Below, piece after piece: positions 47,221 through 62,533 of a DNA stretch of 64,000 bases. The notes below the pieces were generated by a model, which saw only the letters and a list, made by a program, of their open reading frames with translations, was not told the origin of the DNA and searched no databases. Source of the DNA: Pelodera strongyloides (Eukaryota > Nematoda > Chromadorea > Rhabditida > Rhabditidae). How positions within the stretch are numbered: position 1 is the first letter of the stretch; each line of letters starts with the position of its first letter. The position numbers and the translations under genes were made by a program. The stretch covers positions 1 through 64,000 of the forward strand of contig JAANDG010000194.1 in the NCBI GenBank assembly GCA_036852015.1, given 5' to 3'.

Positions 47221-47639
47221 TCCTCCGTTCGGCCGCCCTCGACCTTAGGAGTAAGCTAGTCGGGAGGACACATCGACTCTTCTCGGAACCTGACATGGCG
47301 AAGTAGAGATTAAAAAAACCTCTGCCACGTTGGTACGAGGGTCCTCGGGAACCGTACCTTCATGCCACTCCCATATTTACTAGCATTACTATGAAGGGGG
47401 TTCCTACAAGGAATGTGGTAGTAATGTTTATTTTTAGAAAAATAAGGTAAAACTGATAGTCCACTAGCCCTCATAGTACCGGGTGAAGCAAGACTGATAG
47501 CCAATAACGTATCCAAACAAAATTAAAGCTTCATACTATTATTTAAATTAATTACTAAGTTTGTAGTAAATACTGTAAGACCTAGAGCTACGTCTTAGGT
47601 CACGCCACAGGTATTACGTTTAAGGGAATGAAATTTGAA

Positions 47640-47745
47640 GAAAAAAAAAAAAAAAAAAATGTAAATGAAAAAAAAAAAAAAGAAAAAAAAAAATAAGTAA
47701 GAAAAAAAAAAAAATTAGGGGGTATATGAAAAAAAAAAAAGACAA
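47640..47745. repeat. Poly(A) runs in the retroelement leader
   Basis: Several runs of 10-20 A on the plus strand (poly(T) in element sense), separated by short words like GTAAATG. They lie between the ORF start and the minisatellite. The minus-strand frame of F runs across them is not a gene. Confidence 0.85.
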
Positions 47746-48025
47746 TGACTTTAGAGGGGTATATGCCGGTCTGGTAGGAAAAAGGTCTGAGAAAAATATG
47801 GAATTACAAAAGTTGTAAATGAAGTATAGGTAAATTGAAATGGAAAACAACATTGTGAGAATAATTCAATGAACATTTTGAATATATGAAACATGTAATG
47901 AAATAAATTGAAAATTGGATACAATATGAACAAATAATCTATTAGGAAATCAATATTATTATAACTTAAATTAAAAGACAATGATATCCCGAAGGATATG
48001 CAAATGAGTAAAAAGATGTCATCCT

Positions 48026-49186
48026 AAGCCACAAGACATCGTCATCCCGGAGGACGACAAGGTGTAGATGCCACAAGGACATCGTCATCCCGGAGGACGA
48101 CAAGGTGTAGATGCCACAAGGACATCGTCATCCCGAGGACGACAGGTGTAGATGCGACATCGTCATCCCGGAGGACGACAAGGTGTAGATGCCGCGAGGA
48201 CATAGTCATCCCGGGGGACGACAAGGTGTAGATGCACAAGGACATCGTCATCCCGGAGGACGACAAGGTGTAGATGCCACAGGACATCGTCATCCCGGAG
48301 GACGACAAGGTGTAGATGCCACGGACATCGTCATCCCGGAGGACGACAAGGTGTAGATGCCACAAGGACATCGTCATCCCGGAGGACGACAAGGTGTAGA
48401 TGCCACGAGGACATCGTCATCCCAGAGGACGACAAGGACATCGTCCCGGAGGACGACAGGTGTAGATGCCACAAGGACATCGTCATCCCGGAGGACGACA
48501 AGGTGTAGATGCCACGAGGACATCGTCATCCCGGAGGACGACAAGGTGTAGATGCCACAAGGACATCGTCATCCCGGAGGACAAGGTGTAGATGCCACAA
48601 GGACATCGTCATCCCGGAGGACGACAAGGTGTAGATGCCACAAGGACATCGTCATCCCGGAGGACGACATCGTCAGGTGTAGATGCCACGAGAACATCGT
48701 CATCCCGGAGGACGACAAGGTAGATGCCACGACATCGTCATCCCGGAGGACGACAAGGTGTAGATGCCACAAGGACATCGTCATCCCGGAGGACGACAAG
48801 GTGTAGATGCACGAGGACATCGTCATCCCGGAGGACGACAAGGTGTAGATGCCACGAGGACATCGTCATCCCGGAGGACGACAAGGTGTAGATGCCACAA
48901 GGACATCGTCATCCCGGAGGACGACAAGGTGTAGATGCCACGAGGACATCGTCATCCCGGAGGACGACAAGGTGTAGATGCCACAAGGACATCGTCATCC
49001 CGGAGGACGACAAGGTGTAGATGCCACGAAGGACATCGTCATCCCGGAGGACGACAAGGTGTAGATGCCACAAGGACATCGTCATCCCGGAGGACGACAA
49101 GGTGTAGATGCCACAAGGACATCGTCATCCCGGAGGACGACAAGGTGTAGATGCCACAAACATCGTCATCCCGGAGGACTACCTAA
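48026..49186. repeat. 43-bp minisatellite inside the retroelement, about 27 copies
   Basis: The unit is GACATCGTCATCCCGGAGGA then CGACAAGGTGTAGATGCCAC then AAG (or GAG). Most copies are exact; some carry 1-10 bp deletions. Each unit contains an imperfect hairpin, TCGTCATCC/GGAGGACGA. Because 43 is not a multiple of three, reading cycles through all frames and hits TAG about every three units, which explains the several 60-126-codon frames here. It lies between the 5' pseudo-LTR and the ORF. Confidence 0.95.
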
Positions 49187-49389
49187 GTACAAATAAGTAT
49201 AAGTATAAGCTGTGGAGTACAAATAAAACGAATAATAGAGAAGTACTCTACTATAAGTGGGGCTGAAAGAGAATAACGAAAACAAAATAATACCTGAGAA
49301 GAGTTAAGTAAGGATATGGTACTCTGAACTTTTTGTTTCGAACGGGGAAATTAATCCTCCTGTATCTGCAACTCAAAGTTCGATATGCA

Positions 49390-49919
49390 ATAAATCAAAA
49401 GAAACAATAAAGGATAATAATATGACTATAATAAAAAAAAATAAAAAAAAATTAATGATAATAAATATATAAACTGAAGTAATAAAATTCAATATCAAGC
49501 TCGAGCTTGACAACCCGTTTCGGCCCCTAAGCCACAGACGGGATTTACAATTGCGGAGGGGCCATCATCAGTGTGATGCCGCAATTGAAACTTAAACTAA
49601 ATTAATATAAGTAGAAATTGTACACTAATTTTGAGAGTATTAACTAATAAATAATGTAGTGAAATTATACTAGAGTGCTATTTTAGAATTTAGAATAATG
49701 GTAAATAAGAATAAATTAGAATACTTAGAAGAAATGGTATGAATGGCATTGTAATTGTAAGTTATTTGCTAAGGATGATTTGATAGTGCTAGTACTATAG
49801 AGTGCGAGACAGAAGAGAGCGATAGACATGCAGTGACATCTGTAGGTACATGGCCCTCCCGTACTATGTGTATATTGATCCTAGCTAACCTATCTGTGAA
49901 GTAAAGAACATAGCGACAT
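49390..49919 (-). repeat. 5' pseudo-LTR of the Naiad-type element
   Basis: About 530 bp, a direct repeat of 43885-44425. In element orientation it starts ATGTCGCTATGTTCTTTAC at 49919, marking the insertion edge. Confidence 0.92.
49495..49571 (-). other. Hammerhead-like core and palindrome, 5' pseudo-LTR
   Basis: The same structure as at 43997-44073: CTGATGA at 49571-49565, GAAA at 49521-49518, palindrome at 49495-49510. The two pseudo-LTR copies are identical across the core. Confidence 0.5.
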
Positions 49920-52084
<2,165 letters not shown>

Positions 52085-55000
52085 ATGTTTCTTCTTGTAT
52101 TTGTTTTTCTACTCGAATTTACACGGGCTTCTACTATTAGTCAGAGCATGATGTGCCCGCTGAGCAGGTAAAAATGTTTATTTTTGATAGTAATTCTTTT
52201 ATAATACTTAACTAAGATATAATTTTTGTATATTATATTTTGTACGTAAGCTGGCGTTATTTATTTGCCTATTCGTCGTACATAACATAGGATGTTACTT
52301 ATTATTCCTGGTATCGCTGTAAACCTCAAAATGTGATTTTTTTCAATTATGTTTGTTTGTAAGTTGTGGGGGTCACTAATTATAGTAGTGTAAATTGTGT
52401 ACAAACTATAAATTAAAAATAAAATATTATAATAATAATACAATCGATAAGTAAAAAATAATAAGAGTAATAAAATAAATTGTATTACATCACTTACCCC
52501 AATTTTCAGCGGTGGTTGTACTTGTTTACCAAGCCGGCGAATACGCTGTTGTTGTGTGGGTGAGAAAATAACGGATATACCGAAAAATATTTCAAGAGGT
52601 GTTAAAATTTTGTAAGTTGTTCGAAGAGTTTTCGAAAACCGCTAAGGCACAGTAAGCTTGTTTATTGCTCATTTTCTCATGTTTTACTTGCGGCTGTTCA
52701 GGGCTCAGAGTTTGGATTGAGCTGTTAGGCGCCCTCTCGGTGTTCAAACAGTTAAAGCGAAATACCGGCCGGTTTTTGAAACACATCGAGTACACCAGCA
52801 TTCTTATGCAGATTATGCAAATGGGCATAAATTAGAATAAAAAGCCGTGTTAAATTCGAGAAGATTAACATAAATACGCAAGAATTCAGCTGTCCACGAT
52901 GCGTTTCAAAAACCGGCCGGTATTTTGCTTTAAGTTAAGAAACCTTGTGAACTCTTGCTTTTCTAGAACTTTATATAATACAAGTATTACGAGTGTGGAC
53001 CAGCATTCTTTTCAAGCGTACTTGAATATTGAAGAACTGTGAGTTTTTTTTTTGATAATTTGCTTCTAACTTGCTTCATATTTAGCGGCGGAATACTACA
53101 GAATTACGTATGTAGGGCTGCAAAATCCGCATGACATAGCAATGAAATATAAATAGTGTATTCTCGAAACGAACATGGCTACGGGGTACGGTAAGAGGAT
53201 AGGCGGGTTACTGTACTAAAAACAAAATTTCAGTGAAATTAACATGGCACCATTCTTGACAAATTTTCAAGCCTCCAGTGTTGGGATACTACCGAATTTA
53301 CGAAAATTGTCAGTTATTTTTGGTTATAGTTTTGCTTTTTACTGTTCCGTATTTTACTTACAATTTTCGCAATGGAATTTACCTAGACGTGATTCTGTTG
53401 AGATTCAAAGTATTAGGTTTTACAACTATGTATGAAATTTCTAGTCCACGAGGTCTACGGAACACGTTGGCAATCTTTAGAAGCGTATTAACTTTCAATG
53501 AAACATTACGTTTACTGCGGTTGAGAAAATATTTTCGCTTCAATGTATGACTGACTGTTCATAATTCATAATATAGATTCTTCTTCGCTGTGAATAATTT
53601 AAAGCGAAATAACGGCCGGTCTTTAACACAGCATTTTTTTGAAACTCATGTGGGCAACCGAATTCTCACGTATTTATGCTAATTTCGAATTTAGCTCGAT
53701 TTTTTATTCTAATTTATGCCCATTTGCATAAGCCGTATAAGAATGCTGATGAACTCGATGTGTTTCAAAAACCGGCGGGTATTTCACTAGCATAGGACCT
53801 GTTCACATTGATATAAGAATACACACATGACAAAGGCTTTAGATTAACGATTAACCTCGATCTAACAATAAGCACACTTCTGTCATAATTATACTTTGCT
53901 TCTGTTTTTATTAGCTTTAATTGTTTATGTTTAGATCGATAACCGGTTGCAAGCAACTTGAAGAAATCAATGGAACTCTAATTGGAAAGAATCATAAAAT
54001 ACAATCACTGTAAGTATTACTGACAGGCACAATCGTATTTGATTAATGACCTTATCTTTTCGTAACCCCGACATCAAAGCATAAGGACACAAATAATTGA
54101 CAAAGTATTCAAATAATTCAAAGAGAAAGCTGCAAGAAAGAGAGCGTAGAAAAAGCTTCAAAATTGGATATGTAGAAATTTCCGAAATTTTCCGAAATGC
54201 GATGTTTTTTAGTTTTCTTGCTGACAATGGCTTTCGTCAGATTCCCGAGCTGGAAATGAACCGGCGAAATCAATTTGAGGTGGGAAATATTTTGGTTAGG
54301 CATTATCTAGCACAGCCTGTTTATTGATCGGCTAATTAGTCTAATTGCCAAAAAATGATCTTCAAAGGGATTTTGGAGGAATATAGCTCTGTCAGGTAAT
54401 TTTAATTGCAAAGCGCGGCTTGTTCTGCTGCCTTTGGCTTTTCGGAATGCTGGTGGCATGTCAGCAAAAGCTTTAACCACAGTTATCCTTTCTTAAACTA
54501 CATCGACACTTAGTACTTTTCGGTGGATGTCGATCTCTCTTCTAATGCAATCGAATCTATTGGAAAAGGTCGAGTGCGCGGTTTGAGAGCCAGCACGTTG
54601 CGGCTGAGTTATAACAAGTTGACAAGCATCGACAGCGGCGCGTTTCCCGATTGTCACTTTATCACCTTGTGAGTTGTTTATTGATTTTTTATTGATTTTT
54701 ATTGATTGTTTATTGATTTTTTTTTTGCAAGCTCGAGTGTTTCAAATTGAAGTATACTCGTTGACCGCAAAAAGGAATTATTGATTTAAAAGGAAATTCA
54801 TTTAGAATTCTTACCCATAATCCACAGCTGACTCTCATTGCGGAAGATGCGTTTGCTGATATCGTCTTCTTGGAGAATTTGTACGTTTTCACTTCTCATT
54901 TAATAATCATGTGCGGCGGACCACCGGCGCGCTTCATTGTGCGCCAGAAGTATGCGTTGTGTCAGCACGCTTCTGGCGCATGATCATTGGGCGCAAAGTG

Positions 55001-58000
55001 GTCAGAACTAGTTATGTTCTATGTTTAGGGATCTCTCGCACACTTCTATCAAGATCCTGCCTTCTGCCGGTCTTAAGAAATTGAAAACGATTGTCCTTCG
55101 AAATGTACCAACGCTAAAGAAGCTACCTTCAGTTCTGGCGTTTACGGAATTGCAAAAAGCAGCATTCACCTATCCTCATCATTGCTGTTTATTTAAGGTT
55201 GGTGGTACATTTTATTTGCATTTGATGTACAGCATCGGCAACTTGCCAACTATTATGTCGACAACATCGTAATGAAAAAGAATGTGCGTTAGTAAGCTCA
55301 AGTGCACCTGCAACGGTAGTTCAGGTTCAGCGTAGTTGGCTGAGATAACCTCACTATTTTTGAGGCGATGGAAAGAGTAATGTTCCTGGAATCCTCATTT
55401 TTTAAGAGTCTTATTCGGCACTACTTTTTAACCATGGGCCCGACCCTGAAGTTGAATGTTGACGACAATAAAGGTTACTTAATGTTTATCATAAGTGTGC
55501 ACTCAAGGTTCTCTTAAAATAATCTCTTCTAATTCTAGCATGTCGACCAAACTCAAGAATTCGGCGAAAACAGTAAGGAAATCTACAAACGAATTTGCAA
55601 ATCTATGGGAAAACGGATCAGTAAAAGGTGTGTTTTAACTTATTTCTTATTTCTAGAGCACTCTTCAAAGAAAATCTGGTGCTGACGGGCTACGGTGAAA
55701 AGAGATCAGTAGTGTATATTTGCGGTTGTTTTGGATTACCGAAGTCACTTATTGTTAGAAGAAACTGTTCAACTCAGGAGCTTGGCAGAAAATAAAGGTC
55801 TCATAAAAAATACCATAGTCCGTAAGAAACCCATTTTTCAGGCATTTGAACATGCTCGAAAATGAGCATATCCCACTAAGCGCCACCACGCAAAGCATTT
55901 TTGAAACGAGACGGCCAACGATTGCTACAGGGGTAAGTGAACGTCTCTGACTATCTAAATCCCGCGTTTCTTGGTAGGCTCGCACCCAATCCCACGCAAT
56001 AACGCACGACATTAGCTGGGGCAAGGCCTATCTATTAGCGCTCGCAGGATCCTCCTAGTTTGCCCGCTAAACTAAATGAAGAACATAGGTGATGAGATCC
56101 TATATCATTCCTAACTCAATGCCGGATATCTAGTAGAGCAATCCTAGGACATACTAAAGCAATCCTAATCATTGGAACGACCGGACCGAACATCCATCAC
56201 ACTGGCATAAACATGTCTTATGAAGTAACGTAGCCACTAAATATTTATATTACAAGAAGGAAACTATGGGAGTTTGTGTTTCTATTAAAAATCAAAAAGA
56301 AAATTGCAGAATGCGATAATCGACATTCTGTTTCATGGAATGTTTAACGATGAAGATCTCACCGACGATGAAGATGAAAGTGCACTACAACGTCAGTTTG
56401 ATAAGTTTATTAATTATATGTATATTACTTCAAATAATCAGCGCAAATTTTTGAATGAATAACCACTCAAGGGTAAACATTACTCTAGAGATACAATTTT
56501 TGGAACGCATTTTGCGGGAAGGAGAGTGAGTGTTGAATGCAAATTTTGTGACATAATCTCGCTTTCTAGGTAAATTTTCTCCGAGAGACAGTTTTCTCCA
56601 GGGGTAAACGGAGTGGTGAATACGGCCTCAGAGCTCTCTCTCGCTCTCTTTCTCGCGTATTTACTGTTTCTCTAAAGACTGGCATTTTAATTCCCAACTA
56701 TTATTAAGCATTCAGTTTCTTATATTTATTTGCAAAGATTTACTTCTTTAGCGTTTGACGAGGAAGATCTCGGGGTTGAAGTTTGCGAGGATCCAGCTAA
56801 AGTCGTCGAGAAATATTATTATAACATCTCTTGTACACCCGAACCAGATGCGCTAAATCCGTGCGAGAATATAGTCGGGTTAGTGATAATTGATAATGAG
56901 CATGTGATAATTAACTAGTATTGATTAGGGAGGATAATTCATCTAATTGTTACCACCGCCTATGAGCATAGTTCCTGAAAGTAGTACGTTTCTTGGAGGG
57001 AATAAGTCATTGGTTCACATTCACTTGCTTATTTTGCGACCGTATTTATTTCACAGTTGAACTCATCGCAAGTCTTGCTTTCTCATTAAAGCGAAATACC
57101 GGCAGGTTTTTGAAACGCATCGTGGGCATCTTCATTTTTATGCATTATTGCAAATGAGCATACTTTAGAATAAAATCGCCCAAATTCCACCCCACTTAGC
57201 ATTGGTGCATAAGAATGCAGTTGTCAGCGATGCGTTTCAAAAACCGGCCTGTATTTCGCTTTAAATTGAATAAATTACCCAATGTCTAATTGTCACACTA
57301 ATTGCAATCGGCTTCAGATATCCCCTACTTCGCATGGCGATTTGGGTGGTCTGGATTGCTGCTATCCTTGGAAATGCTATTGTTTGGGTAACTTTTTCAT
57401 TCGTCCCAACCGAACATTAGTCCGAATATAGTTTATTTATGTATACGTCGAATACATAATCAAATGATACACTAAGCTAAATGGCCGATTATTAGCTAGT
57501 ACTGATTATTTCTTCTTGAAATGGGCCAATGAAAATTGACGAGCGCTAATATAGAACCGCACACTCCTATTTTCCTATTTATGGACGTCGAATTTATCCA
57601 AAAGGCTGACCCTGCCTTAGAATAATGTTGTCACCAAGTGCGGTGCCCAATTTTTGTATGCTTACGGTAACACTTGTGACTTGTTGGGCTTCGGCAGTCT
57701 CAGACTTATTCTAATGCCCTAGTCTCTTGCAGACCAGAACCTCAGAAGGCTTAGGTCTACTAGGTCTCATATGAACAATGGAAGCGCAAAATTGGTTATT
57801 CCAGGTTGTGCTCTTTATGGCTTTCGAGGGACGACTTCGTATCCACTATTTCTTCATGTTTAATTTGGCACTCGCTGATTTTATAACCGGTATGTTTCTA
57901 TGATGATTATATACCCTAGAGCAGCAGTAGCTGAACATTTAGCTCAACGTTAATTTGTCAATACATTTGAAAATTTCAAAATGCAACAAGTTGAATATGT

Positions 58001-61000
58001 CAAAAAGAAGTGCGCACTTTGGTTACATGCGTCAAAAGGAAAACAAGCGTGTTTTATATAATTTCGTACCAGTGTATCTCGGTAGCATTTACTATAGTCT
58101 CAATATTTGTAGCCAATATGAATTCGTTTACTTTCAAACACAATGTACTCTTTATCACATTTCACGGAAAACAATGACAACTAATAGAGTGTTTTACTGC
58201 CGAAAAACTCAGTGATAACAGTTTATTTATGGAAATAGTGCCATAAATGTTATCATAAATTGATCGGAGGATCTCAGCTCTTGAGTGGTCAATTGATTTC
58301 TTACACCCTTGGAAAATGGTATTGAAAATGGTATTGAAAATGGTATTGAAAATGGTATAGAAAATAGTTCTAAACCCTTGAAAAAATGGTATTGAACATT
58401 GAGATTTTGGTTATTACAATACGAGACCGGACATGTAACCTTCTCCTTTTGTTTCTGTTAAAAAAAAAGAGAGAAAACAAGTGAAAATCAGTGTAGAAAA
58501 GAATTTTTTCTAGCAATAATAACAACTACCAAAATTTAGACTAGTTTCACATCAAAACCTTTTCAGGCATTTACTTGGCATTTTTGGCGATAAAAGATTC
58601 CCAAACGGCGGATGAGTATTATCGATTTGCTGTGGGATGGCAGACAGGGTAAAATATTGATTTATTGGTTAGCAGAAGAAGGAAATTTTCCAAGATTAGT
58701 CGAAATTTAGAGTTAGCAGTATCTAGAAAAATATTTTTTTTTCTCAACCGATGATGATTTGCTGACTGTAGTAGTACATACGCAACTTAAAAATAAACTA
58801 ATTTTCTAGCTGGAAGCTTTAACTCGATGAAGCTTTCGCATCTGACAGTGGTTGGCCACGCTTTTGCAGGCTTTTGAATTGTAAGACAATTTGCATACGA
58901 ATTTCAGCTGGGGATGTCAAACGGCCGGCTTTCTGGCAGTATTTGCCAGCCAATTGTCGATCATTTCCATGTTTTTCATCGCTTTTGAAATGGCTTACAG
59001 CACTCGGTACGTTATATGTATTTGTCCTCTCAGGGCTGAAAATTAAAGCGAAATACCGGTCGGTTTTTGAAACATATCGAGCACACCAGCATTCGTATGC
59101 AGCCTGGGCAACTGGCCATAAATTAGAATAAAAAAATACGAGAGAATTCAGTTGTCCACGATGCGTTGCAAATGACGACTAGCTAGCATTTCGCTAAAAC
59201 TGTTGTATGAATAGCGCAGACATAATAATAGAAAAAACAATATAATAAGACAATACAACAAGTTACATCATTATTGATAGTACTACGATATTGATAGTAC
59301 TACGTTGGCTCCAATTCAAGAGACTTTATTTGAAATATCGCAATAGTTAATAGATATTTAGTAAATAATCTAGAATGGCGATGCGTGGCTACACAATTCG
59401 TATGTGGTGCGCCGTTCTGATGATGGCGGGAGGTTATATTTACTCCGCTGCTATGGCTGCTATACCGCTGATTGGTACGGTTTCTAATTTCCTTACGACC
59501 CAATGATACTTACGCTTTTGGTAACAAGGTAACGCACATGTACTCATTGCACTGACACCCCCAATTTAAAGGAAAGCCCACGAGAAAATTTTTTCTAATT
59601 TAAACCTAGACGCACCACAAATAATTATCTACGTTAGAGGGAGCCGTTGCACACGTCGTTGCATAATCCCAAGTGACTTGTTATTTCTAATTGGTTTTTG
59701 TTGTAGGTATCTCTAGCTATTCAACGACGAGTATATGTTTACCTCTAACGATCGAGTCCACTGGAGCTCAGGTGACGTTATTAGGGTCTTTACGTACTTA
59801 AAGTTTAGCATATTTACTGTAAAATATGCTTTGTTTGTTTGTTTGTTTGCCTGTTTGTTTATTGTTTGTTGTCTATTTGTGAGGGTTTCCATTGAAATAA
59901 AGCATTTGAAGTCCGTAATAAAAGAACATCAGCAATGTTATTAGAGCAGAAAATGACAATAATGTTTACCTTACTTTAGGTTTACCTACTTTTCGGCCTA
60001 ATTTTCAATCTGTTCGCTTTCCTGTCGATGGCTTGGAGTTATATTTATATTTTGTGGTTAATCAAGGTGGGATCATTGTGTACTTACGAGTATCATGCAT
60101 ATGAGAAGATGAAATATGAGCAAACAAATAGAGTGGAGCTAACTCGTAGTTTAAGCTCAAACATACTCAAATATCTATGTACTTGTAATCTATCTAAACT
60201 GTAGAATTACAGAGGCCTATTCACCACTTGGCTAATTGCCATTACCCTCGGGGAAATAATTTTATCTGTTTCCAATAAAGGACAGAAATTTATATTGATT
60301 ATCTAAAACAATAAAAGAGGGAATGAACCTCCATCCAATTGAATATGGCCTCTGGACATTGATCTCTAATTGTAAGGGAGCATTCCATGGTATTTGCCGT
60401 AATTAATTTGAAATTACAATGAAATTATGTAATTACAGTATATTTCAAACTTTTAGTGCAACAATTCCACGTCAGAAATGAAAGATCCGAAAGCCAAGTC
60501 TGAAGATCGAGCCCTAATGCAAAAGATGGCACTTCTTATTGGAACTGACATGCTATGCTGGTTTCCAACGTTATTCTTCGGTAAGCTACATCATTAACTA
60601 ATTTCCATAATGTTCTTGGGTGATACACTGTGATCTAATCTAGTTGCTGCTGATGCTATCTTCACGATGTTCGCTCTATCTCGGCGCGCAAACGGCCTGC
60701 CGAGGCTGCGGTAGTGCTGAGGGTCGGACCTGGACGCACTCACTGGTGGTTCGCCAATCATGAGCGATCTTCATTTGTGTGCACTACTGAATCAGGCGGA
60801 ATACTCAGCTTTATATTTTACTGTATCGCCCGAAATCGGCGTCGCGATGCTTCCTCGACACCCTAAAAATCGATGAATATGGTTTTTTAGGCATCACAGC
60901 CGCCATGGGACATCCGCTAATATCGCTGAGCAATGCGAAGATTTTTCTCGTCTTCTTCTTTCCGATAAACGCGTTCTCGAATCCGTTCCTCTATGTGTTT

Positions 61001-61498
61001 ATGACGAAGGTAAGGTACAACTTCGTCAGTATTTTTTCGGGAGCATGTGCTTGCAAGTAGAATGCCCAGCATGTAACTGCTGGCTCTCTCTCCCTCTCTC
61101 CTCAACTGTTATCTCTTTATCCTGATCTCTATCCCTGGGCTCTCTCGTCCCTTCCGTCATTTATATTTATTTAGCTCGCTGCGTCTCCCTTGTTCTCTCT
61201 CTTTCTCTCTGAATTCAGAGAACTGCGCAAAAGTATGTATAACGTTTACTTTCCAGGTTGTTCAACGACGAGTGAAGAAAAAGACGGCTCCTGCACTTCG
61301 ACGCATCGTCAGTACGCCAGTTTTCAACCGTTCGTAAGTTTTATCCTTGGCTTTCCGTTATTCTTTCAGCTGGAGAAACGTAAAAGTTGCCATGCAAGTG
61401 GCATACTGTCAATGCTACTAGCGATATACACTTTGCTCGCGGTTTTCACGCGGTATGCATGCCGACTTCCGTGTGTATGATGATGATGAACGGTGAAC

Positions 61499-61536
<38 letters not shown>

Positions 61537-62502
61537 AGACATGAACAAAGATCGCCATCGAGATGAGGTAATGGAGAAACAGGGAGATTCTAGGAACAAA
61601 GATCGCCATCGAGGATTCAGGGAGATTCTAGGATTCCTTCAAATTCTTAACAAATTCTTAAAATTAAGCAAATCCATTATCCTATGCTAATTTTGCGCGA
61701 TAGCCGTGGACGGTCGCGCAACCTTTATCAGCACAGTCATCCGTCATCCGCCGGGCAGGGACGGCAATTCGAAGCGAGAACGATCGAATTCAAAGAAGTT
61801 TGTCTTATTTTTGGGTTGCTACAGTTTTGGCACGCACACTTGAATCAAGAACTCTAAACTACAAATAACGGTTCCATATATTTAGCAGCGGGCATATATA
61901 TCAATTCGAACAAAAAACGCGCAGTATCTGATCTGCATAGCATGATATTTGCTGTTCGTCAAGAACTAGAGCCTGTAATATAAATATATGTTGCACACAT
62001 GCGAAAACTGTAAACCATTATTTGTCAAAGAAGTGACAACATCTATAGGAAAAAGTGCCAAACGCTATAAGGTCTACCATTGGCTTATTATGAAAAATAG
62101 CATTTTAGTCATTTGACAGCCACGCAGATCACCTCAGCTAACTCAAGCCCTAGAGAATCAAATGCTTCCAACGTTGTGGAGTTAACTGACACACCGCGGC
62201 GGTGAGATTTCATGTACCAGCACGCATAGATGCTTATTACTTCATTGTTTAGTGAATATTATTATGTGAACCCTATACGGACTATCTGTACAATAAACGA
62301 CACGTTCCTGAGAGTGATTTCCAATACCCATTCCCCGCATTATAACGACCAAGAAACATTGCTCTTTTCACCTAGTCCGGCATTGCTCTTAATTTATTTA
62401 CATAGTTTTCGAATTCTGATTTTGAAGGGTAATAAACCTCCAACATCCTGATCATGTTTATTCGACAAGTGGTTAGTTAACGGTGTTGTGGCGTGTTTTT
62501 GT

Positions 62503-62533
<31 letters not shown>

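Larger units (their letters stand above)
43885..49919 (-). mobile_element. Naiad-type Penelope-like retrotransposon, apparently intact
   Basis: A 6.0-kb element on the minus strand. In element order it has a 5' pseudo-LTR (49919-49390), a 43-bp minisatellite (49186-48026), a leader with poly(T) runs (about 47750-47640), the 927-codon ORF (47220-44437) and a 3' pseudo-LTR (44425-43885). The two pseudo-LTRs are direct repeats differing by a few indels and substitutions, which indicates a fairly recent insertion. N-terminal GIY-YIG plus CxC plus reverse transcriptase defines the Naiad/Chlamys clade of Penelope-like elements. No target duplication is evident. Confidence 0.88.

Noticed and set aside
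48042..49150. Several 60-126-codon frames on both strands across 48.0-49.2 kb with repeated SSGMTM / RHPGGRQG motifs
   Set aside because: They are read-through of the 43-bp minisatellite, which cycles through frames because 43 is not divisible by three.
48026..49186. CRISPR-like array
   Set aside because: Units are contiguous without unique spacers, and the context is a eukaryotic retroelement.
52566..52567. Early end of receptor exon 2 at GTGTGG|GTGAGA
   Set aside because: That phase does not fit the next exon; extending to the donor at 52611 restores a leucine-rich repeat (ITDIPKNISRGVKIL) and the phase.
53764..54327. Several 60-86-codon frames on both strands
   Set aside because: Shadows around receptor exons 53935-54009 and 54213-54279; no independent support.
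56730..56918. Independent small gene in the 56.7-kb ORF
   Set aside because: It is the hinge exon of the receptor (CTPEPDALNPCENI) and reads through its donor into the intron.
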